Assembly: GCF_001276515.1 (NCBI RefSeq)
Contig: NZ_LDVZ01000021.1
Coordinates: 1 to 33,250, forward strand
Length of the DNA: 33,250 nt
Source of the DNA: Haemophilus sp. C1
GTDB taxonomy: Bacteria > Pseudomonadota > Gammaproteobacteria > Enterobacterales > Pasteurellaceae
Reading direction: 5' to 3'
In this document: piece by piece, positions 30,143 through 33,250 of the stretch
Position numbering within the stretch: position 1 is the stretch's first letter
Layout of the letters: each line of letters opens with the position of its first letter
The notes under the pieces: model-generated
Told to the model about the DNA's origin: nothing
The model's input: only the letters and a program-made list of their open reading frames with translations
Database searches by the model: none
Translations under genes and position numbers: made by a program

Positions 30143-30184
30143 CAAAGAAAACACGCCCCAATTAAATCGCAGTTCTTTGCTTTG

Positions 30185-30256
30185 TTTCAATTTTCTTAAC
30201 GGCAATTTGCTGAACTCGCTATGCTCAAACAGACGCAAATTGCCTGAAAATTGAAA
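30185..30256. repeat. Nested hairpin B1 of the ilvC-ilvY repeat cluster
   Basis: The outer stem TTTCAATTTTC / GAAAATTGAAA (30185-30195 with 30246-30256) encloses an inner stem GGCAATTTGC / GCAAATTGCC (30201-30210 with 30235-30244) and a 24-nt apical region. The apical 24 nt recur in inverted orientation at 30435-30458 with two differences. Confidence 0.85.
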
Positions 30257-30402
30257 GTCGCAAAGGCGATTTATATGGGGATCAGAATATATCAGAGCGT
30301 TATTAAAAAGTGCGGTTAGTTTTCTGGTATTTTTTTAAAATACGCTAAATTTTACCCGCACTTTAAATTGAAGAAAGAACAAATTAGCTCCCTTCTTTGC
30401 CG

Positions 30403-30494
30403 CCTGAAAAATTGGAAATTTGTAGGAAATTTTCGTCTGTCTGAGCGTAGCGAGTTCAGAAAATTTCCGTTAAGCAAATTTCCAATTTTTCAGG
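30403..30494. repeat. Nested hairpin B2 of the ilvC-ilvY repeat cluster
   Basis: The outer stem is a perfect 20-bp pairing, 30403-30422 with 30475-30494. Inside it, GGAAATTTTC (30425-30434) pairs with GAAAATTTCC (30459-30468) around the same 24-nt apical sequence as in B1, inverted. The inner stems of B1 and B2 differ in sequence at two positions, but both remain perfectly paired. Confidence 0.87.
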
Positions 30495-30527
30495 AAATAA
30501 GGCAAAGTAGGGCGTGTTTTCTTTTTG

Positions 30528-30563
30528 CCTACTTTTGCTTTGCACGAGCAAAGAAAAAGTAGG
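30528..30563. repeat. Imperfect palindrome, right arm of the ilvC-ilvY repeat cluster
   Basis: CCTACTTTTGCTTTGC pairs with GCAAAGAAAAAGTAGG apart from one or two bulged or mismatched bases around an ACGA loop. It is the inverted counterpart of the palindrome at 30109-30142 and ends 44 nt before ilvY. An uptake signal (30308-30316) and an inverted near-match (about 30355-30364) lie in the middle of the cluster. Confidence 0.8.
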
Positions 30564-30607
30564 TCGCCGTCAGGCGAAACCCTGACTTAAATAAAATAGA
30601 TATTATT

Positions 30608-31486
30608 ATGGACTTCAACGATCTCAACTTATTCATCAAATTATCAGAAACCCAAAACTTCGCTAAAACCGCCACCCAAAACCACATGTCCCCCTCTACG
30701 TTATCCCGTCAAATTCAACGGTTGGAAGACGAGCTAGGGAAAACGCTTTTTATCCGTGATAATCGCCAAGTTAAACTCACTGAATATGGCGAGAAATTTT
30801 TGCAATTTGCTAAAACAGAATGGCAAAGCTGGCAACAATTTAAACAACAACTCAAAGATGAATCAGATGAACTTTGCGGTGAAATTAAACTTTTTTGCTC
30901 TGTAACCGCATCTTATAGCCATCTTCCGCACGTACTTAAAGAATTTCGCCAGCATTATCCTAAAGTGGAAATTCAACTGACGACGGGCGATCCAGCGCTT
31001 GCATTAGAGTTGATTCAAACCCAACAAGTTGACCTCGCCATTGCAGGTAAGCCGAATAATCTGCCATCCAGTGTGGCATTCCATAAAATTGATGATATTA
31101 GCTTGTCTTTAATTGCACCGCGAGTGGCTTGTTTGGCGACACAATTACTGCAGGAAAAGCCCATTAATTGGCAGCAAATGCCTTTTATTTTCCCTGTTGA
31201 AGGGCATGCTCGGCAGAGGATTGAACAATGGCTGCGGGAGAAACATATTAAACATCCGAAAATTTATGCTACCGTTGCGGGGCATGAAGGGATTGTTCCA
31301 ATGGTTGGATTGGGATTCGGATTAGCGATGTTGCCTGATGCGGTTATTGACAATAGCCCAATGAATAACCAAATTTCCAGACTTAATCTCGATAAGCCTA
31401 TTGAGTCTTTTGAATTGGTTATTTGTACCCAAAAAAGGAATCTCGAACAACCCTTAATCCGTGCATTTTGGGCGATGTTAGAATAG
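30608..31486 (+). CDS. ilvY: LysR-family transcriptional activator IlvY
   Basis: The 292-aa regulator has an N-terminal winged helix-turn-helix (about 1-60) with MSPSTLSRQIQRLEDELGKTLFIRD, close to E. coli IlvY, then the periplasmic-binding-protein-like effector domain. E. coli IlvY activates ilvC when acetolactate or acetohydroxybutyrate is bound. Its position, divergent from ilvC, supports the assignment. No clear Shine-Dalgarno precedes the ATG (AAATAAAATAGATATTATT), so initiation may be weak. The large repeat cluster ends just upstream, so its promoter may lie within repeat DNA. Confidence 0.92.
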   Translation: MDFNDLNLFIKLSETQNFAKTATQNHMSPSTLSRQIQRLEDELGKTLFIRDNRQVKLTEYGEKFLQFAKTEWQSWQQFKQQLKDESDELCGEIKLFCSVTASYSHLPHVLKEFRQHYPKVEIQLTTGDPALALELIQTQQVDLAIAGKPNNLPSSVAFHKIDDISLSLIAPRVACLATQLLQEKPINWQQMPFIFPVEGHARQRIEQWLREKHIKHPKIYATVAGHEGIVPMVGLGFGLAMLPDAVIDNSPMNNQISRLNLDKPIESFELVICTQKRNLEQPLIRAFWAMLE

Positions 31487-31517
31487 AATGATTGGCTGTT
31501 TAGAATAAGGATTTCTT

Positions 31518-32396
31518 ATGTTTAAAGGTGTTCTCGTTTCATTACTTGCCTCATTTTTATTTGGCTATATGTATTATTTTTCTACACTACTCAAACCTTT
31601 GAGTGGTACGGATATTTTTGGTTATCGGATGATTTTTACGTTTCCCTTTGTTGTCCTTTCCGTGTTTATGTTTAAGCAGAAAAATGCGTTGATTCATCGC
31701 TTAAAACTCATCAAAAAACAACCGCACTTGGCATTGCCCTATCTATTTTGCGGCTTATTAATGGGTTTTCAAATGTGGCTTTTTCTTTGGGCGCCGAATA
31801 ATGGCAGTTCGTTGAGCGTGTCTTTTGGTTATTTGCTTTTGCCTATTGTGATGGTGGCGGCAGGTCGCTTAATTTTTAAAGAACGTATTTCAACATTCAA
31901 ATTTATTGCAGTCGTAATTGCCGCATTGGGTGTGATTTCTAATATTGTGTTAAAAGGTGGGCTTTCTTGGGAAGCTATTGTGATTTGTGTTGGCTATACC
32001 ACCTATTTTTCCATTCGAAAAGCATTAAAAAATAGCGATCTCGCCTCTTTTTGTTTAGAGATGTTAAGCCTAATTCCAATTAGCATTTATTTTGCGTTAC
32101 AAACAGATTTCGCTGTAGTCGAACAAAGTAATTCTAATATTTGGGGGCTGCTTGTATTGCTTGGATTAATTAGCGGCACGGCATTGATTGCTTATGTGAT
32201 TGCCAGCAACATGTTACCGATGAATTTGCTTGGGCTACTTGGCTATGTGGAAACCATTATGATGATTTTTGTATCGTTTTTTATCGGTGAACAAATTGAC
32301 GCCGAAAGCTACCCACTTTTTATTTGTTTAGTCATCGCGATGATTCTTGTTATGATTGATGGCGTGTACAAACAGCACGCAAAAGGAAGTTTATAA
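31518..32396 (+). CDS. RarD-like EamA/DMT-family permease
   Basis: The 292-aa inner-membrane protein has about 10 hydrophobic segments in two repeated halves, the drug/metabolite transporter layout. GVLVSLLASFLFGYMYYFSTLLKPLSG and FGYRMIFTFPFVVLS match RarD-type members, as does YLLLPIVMVAAGRLIFKERIS. The substrate is unknown; export of a metabolite is the usual expectation. AAGGATTTCTT precedes the ATG, 31 nt after ilvY. It abuts glpE with no gap. An uptake signal is inside at 31721-31729. I recall an equivalent gene next to glpE in H. influenzae Rd (HI0680). Confidence 0.87.
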   Translation: MFKGVLVSLLASFLFGYMYYFSTLLKPLSGTDIFGYRMIFTFPFVVLSVFMFKQKNALIHRLKLIKKQPHLALPYLFCGLLMGFQMWLFLWAPNNGSSLSVSFGYLLLPIVMVAAGRLIFKERISTFKFIAVVIAALGVISNIVLKGGLSWEAIVICVGYTTYFSIRKALKNSDLASFCLEMLSLIPISIYFALQTDFAVVEQSNSNIWGLLVLLGLISGTALIAYVIASNMLPMNLLGLLGYVETIMMIFVSFFIGEQIDAESYPLFICLVIAMILVMIDGVYKQHAKGSL

Positions 32397-32714
32397 ATGT
32401 CATTTAAAGAAATCACGCCACAACAAGCTTGGGAAATGGTTCAGCAAGGGGCAGTGTTAGCCGATATTCGCGATGATGCCCGCTTTATCCACTCGCATCC
32501 TAAAGGTGCTTTTCATTTAACAAATCAAAGTTTTTTGCAATTTGAAGAGTTAGTCGATTTTGACTCACCCATTATTGTGAGTTGTTATCATGGCGTGAGT
32601 AGTCGAAATGTGGCAACTTTCCTCGTTGAGCAAGGCTATGAAAATGTGTTTAGTATTGTTGGTGGATTTGATGGTTGGGAGAAAGCAAATTTACCAGTAG
32701 AAAGAGAATATTAA
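32397..32714 (+). CDS. glpE: Thiosulfate sulfurtransferase GlpE (single-domain rhodanese)
   Basis: The 105-aa cytoplasmic protein moves sulfane sulfur from thiosulfate to cyanide or thiol acceptors. The active-site loop CYHGVSS has catalytic Cys63 and matches the GlpE-type six-residue loop. [20 protein letters not shown] and [16 protein letters not shown] are standard rhodanese blocks. The ATG follows the permease stop directly (TAA-ATG), with its AAGGAAG ribosome site inside the upstream gene, so the two are coupled. Confidence 0.94.
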   Translation: MSFKEITPQQAWEMVQQGAVLADIRDDARFIHSHPKGAFHLTNQSFLQFEELVDFDSPIIVSCYHGVSSRNVATFLVEQGYENVFSIVGGFDGWEKANLPVEREY

Positions 32715-32753
32715 TTTAAATTGTAAAAATATATTGAATTAAGAATTTTATTC

Positions 32754-33012
32754 ATGATTGTATTTAGTAAACTATCCAACAAATTGGCAGGTATCTTGGG
32801 TGAATCAAGAAACGCCTGCATTGGATATTTCTGCGATTGATAATGTAATTCAAGGGGATCGTGAATATTGTCATTTACAACAGGAACTTGAATAGGCAAA
32901 TGAACCTAATGACGGCAACGCAATTGCGCGTATTCATGAGCAATTCGCGCAGACAATTCAATCCTGCGCAGTTTCTTTGTTGCATGGTTTAGGATTCAGC
33001 CAAGAAGAAACA
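32754..33012 (+). pseudogene. yheS: Remnant of ABC-F ATPase gene yheS
   Basis: The ATG at 32754 begins MIVFSKLS, as in YheS proteins. After a frame change, 32785 onward reads WQVSWVNQETPALDISAIDN, followed by VIQGDREYCHLQQELE, an in-frame TAG at 32893-32895, then ANEPNDGNAIARIHEQF and SLLHGLGFSQEET. These align in order with the N-terminal part of E. coli YheS, but the Walker A region is deleted, a further short stretch after the IHEQ segment is missing, and everything downstream (signature motif, Walker B, second ATPase domain) is absent. The gene is dead. The 3' boundary runs into the promoter of the following hgp gene, suggesting an old deletion or insertion joined the two. Confidence 0.85.
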
Positions 33013-33055
33013 ACCTATACAATGAAAGTTTTTTTTCAAAAACGCATTTTTGTTA

Positions 33056-33083
33056 TTGTAAGGAAAAATTTTTACTGTAATAT
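33056..33083 (+). promoter_or_regulatory. Promoter of the right-hand hgp gene
   Basis: The -35 TTGTAA (33056-33061) and -10 TAATAT (33078-33083) are 16 bp apart, placing initiation near 33090, just before the hgp start at 33124. The AGG of TTAGGTATT about 9 nt before the ATG is the probable ribosome site. Confidence 0.6.
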
Positions 33084-33087
33084 GTTC

Positions 33088-33106
33088 AAGAATTATTATC
33101 ATTTAT
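33088..33106. promoter_or_regulatory. Candidate Fur box overlapping the hgp start site
   Basis: The 19-bp stretch matches the classical Fur consensus (GATAATGATAATCATTATC) at 12 of 19 positions, including ATTATCATT-like core bases. It overlaps the proposed transcription start, where Fur-Fe would block transcription. Haem-acquisition genes of Haemophilus are induced by iron/haem limitation, so this fits. The region is AT-rich, so chance matches are possible. Confidence 0.5.
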
Positions 33107-33123
33107 ATTTTTAGGTATTAAGT

Positions 33124-33250
33124 ATGATCAATTTTAAATTCAACTTACTTGCTTGTTCAATTGCATTGAATGTGGGTATCGCTTATGCTGTCCAACCAAC
33201 CAACCAACCAACCAACCAACCAACCAACCAACCAACCAACCAACCAACCA
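33124..33250 (+). CDS. Start of a second hgp-type haemoglobin/haptoglobin receptor gene (truncated by window end)
   Basis: The ATG at 33124 opens a signal peptide of about 22 residues ([20 protein letters not shown] followed by YA) typical of Haemophilus Hgp proteins. Val and then the Gln-Pro-Thr-Asn repeat encoded by CCAA units follow up to the window end. 68 nt precede the first CCAA. If the sequence after the tract resembles that at position 26 of this window, the gene is on when the unit number leaves remainder 1 on division by 3. The mature receptor lies outside, so its state cannot be determined. Confidence 0.88.
   Translation, partial: MINFKFNLLACSIALNVGIAYAVQPTNQPTNQPTNQPTNQPT
33192..33250 (+). 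repeat. CCAA tetranucleotide tract (14 units plus CCA, continues beyond the window)
   Basis: Uninterrupted CCAA units from 33192 to the end of the window, directly after the signal-peptide codons of the second hgp gene. This length is in the range where slippage is frequent. Its phase at the window end (CCA) would be continued exactly by the A at position 1. Confidence 0.97.

Larger units (their letters stand above)
3371..31729. repeat. Dispersed Haemophilus DNA uptake signal sequences (27 exact 9-bp cores noted)
   Basis: AAGTGCGGT occurs at 5357, 6203, 7501, 8901, 9758, 10751, 11116, 11679, 15153, 18823, 26514 and 30308. Its complement ACCGCACTT occurs at 3371, 5834, 6906, 8826, 10185, 16937, 18853, 19207, 21414, 23041, 25559, 26038, 26815, 28107 and 31721. 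Positions are first bases of the core. They bias natural uptake toward related DNA. None was seen in 1-3370 (hgp) or 11688-15152 (5' part of ccp, norB). The count was made by eye, so a few may be missed. Confidence 0.92.

Noticed and set aside
30011..30199. 62-codon ORF in the ilvC-ilvY gap
   Set aside because: It runs through the palindromic repeat, has no ribosome site, and its protein is repeat DNA read in one frame.
30368..30562. 64-codon ORF in the ilvC-ilvY gap
   Set aside because: It is composed of the nested hairpin B2 and the right palindrome; no start signals or family resemblance.
32711..32899. 62-codon minus-strand ORF beside glpE
   Set aside because: It is antisense to the yheS remnant and lacks a ribosome site or recognisable features.

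Overview
This window is chromosomal DNA from the Haemophilus influenzae / H. haemolyticus group of Pasteurellaceae. At least 27 exact copies of the 9-bp Haemophilus uptake signal core (AAGTGCGGT or its complement) occur at about one per 1.2 kb. The DNA is AT-rich, and both ends lie in CCAA tetranucleotide repeats of hgp-type haemoglobin/haptoglobin receptor genes. The genes are close relatives of known H. influenzae genes, but their order looks rearranged relative to my memory of strain Rd. I cannot fix the species.

Layout. 1-3034: an hgp TonB-dependent receptor gene lacking its 5' end, followed by a decayed IS3-family fragment. 3395-11053: housekeeping genes, namely tpiA (-), a GNAT protein and xerC (+), yicC-ygfZ (-), tyrP (+) with two tandem TyrR-like boxes, yqhA (-) and rmuC (-). 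11134-14893: a divergent respiratory/detoxification pair, the di-haem cytochrome c peroxidase gene ccp (-) and the quinol-type nitric oxide reductase gene norB (+), with an FNR-like site between them. 15173-16796: a sodium-coupled amino-acid transporter (metP) with its 31-residue partner metS. 17041-22983: branched-chain amino-acid genes ilvG-ilvM-(small exported protein)-ilvD-ilvA. 23022-28385: dnaE (-) and a phosphohexomutase (+). 28449-32714: ilvC (-), then divergent ilvY, a RarD-like permease and glpE (+). 32754-33012: a decayed yheS (ABC-F ATPase) remnant. 33088-33250: a Fur-like box and the start of a second hgp gene, ending in its CCAA tract.

How the genes fit together. ilvGMDA and ilvC supply four isoleucine/valine enzymes: acetohydroxyacid synthase, reductoisomerase, dehydratase and threonine deaminase. 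ilvY encodes the expected activator of ilvC. The hgp genes are haem-iron acquisition loci switched by repeat slippage. ccp and norB fit low-oxygen defence against peroxide and nitric oxide.

I found no phage, CRISPR array, toxin system or obviously new multigene system. The least explained material is non-coding: a large nested inverted-repeat cluster between ilvC and ilvY (30109-30563), a perfect 38-bp inverted repeat before ilvD (19297-19459), and the hgp-bounded rearrangement.
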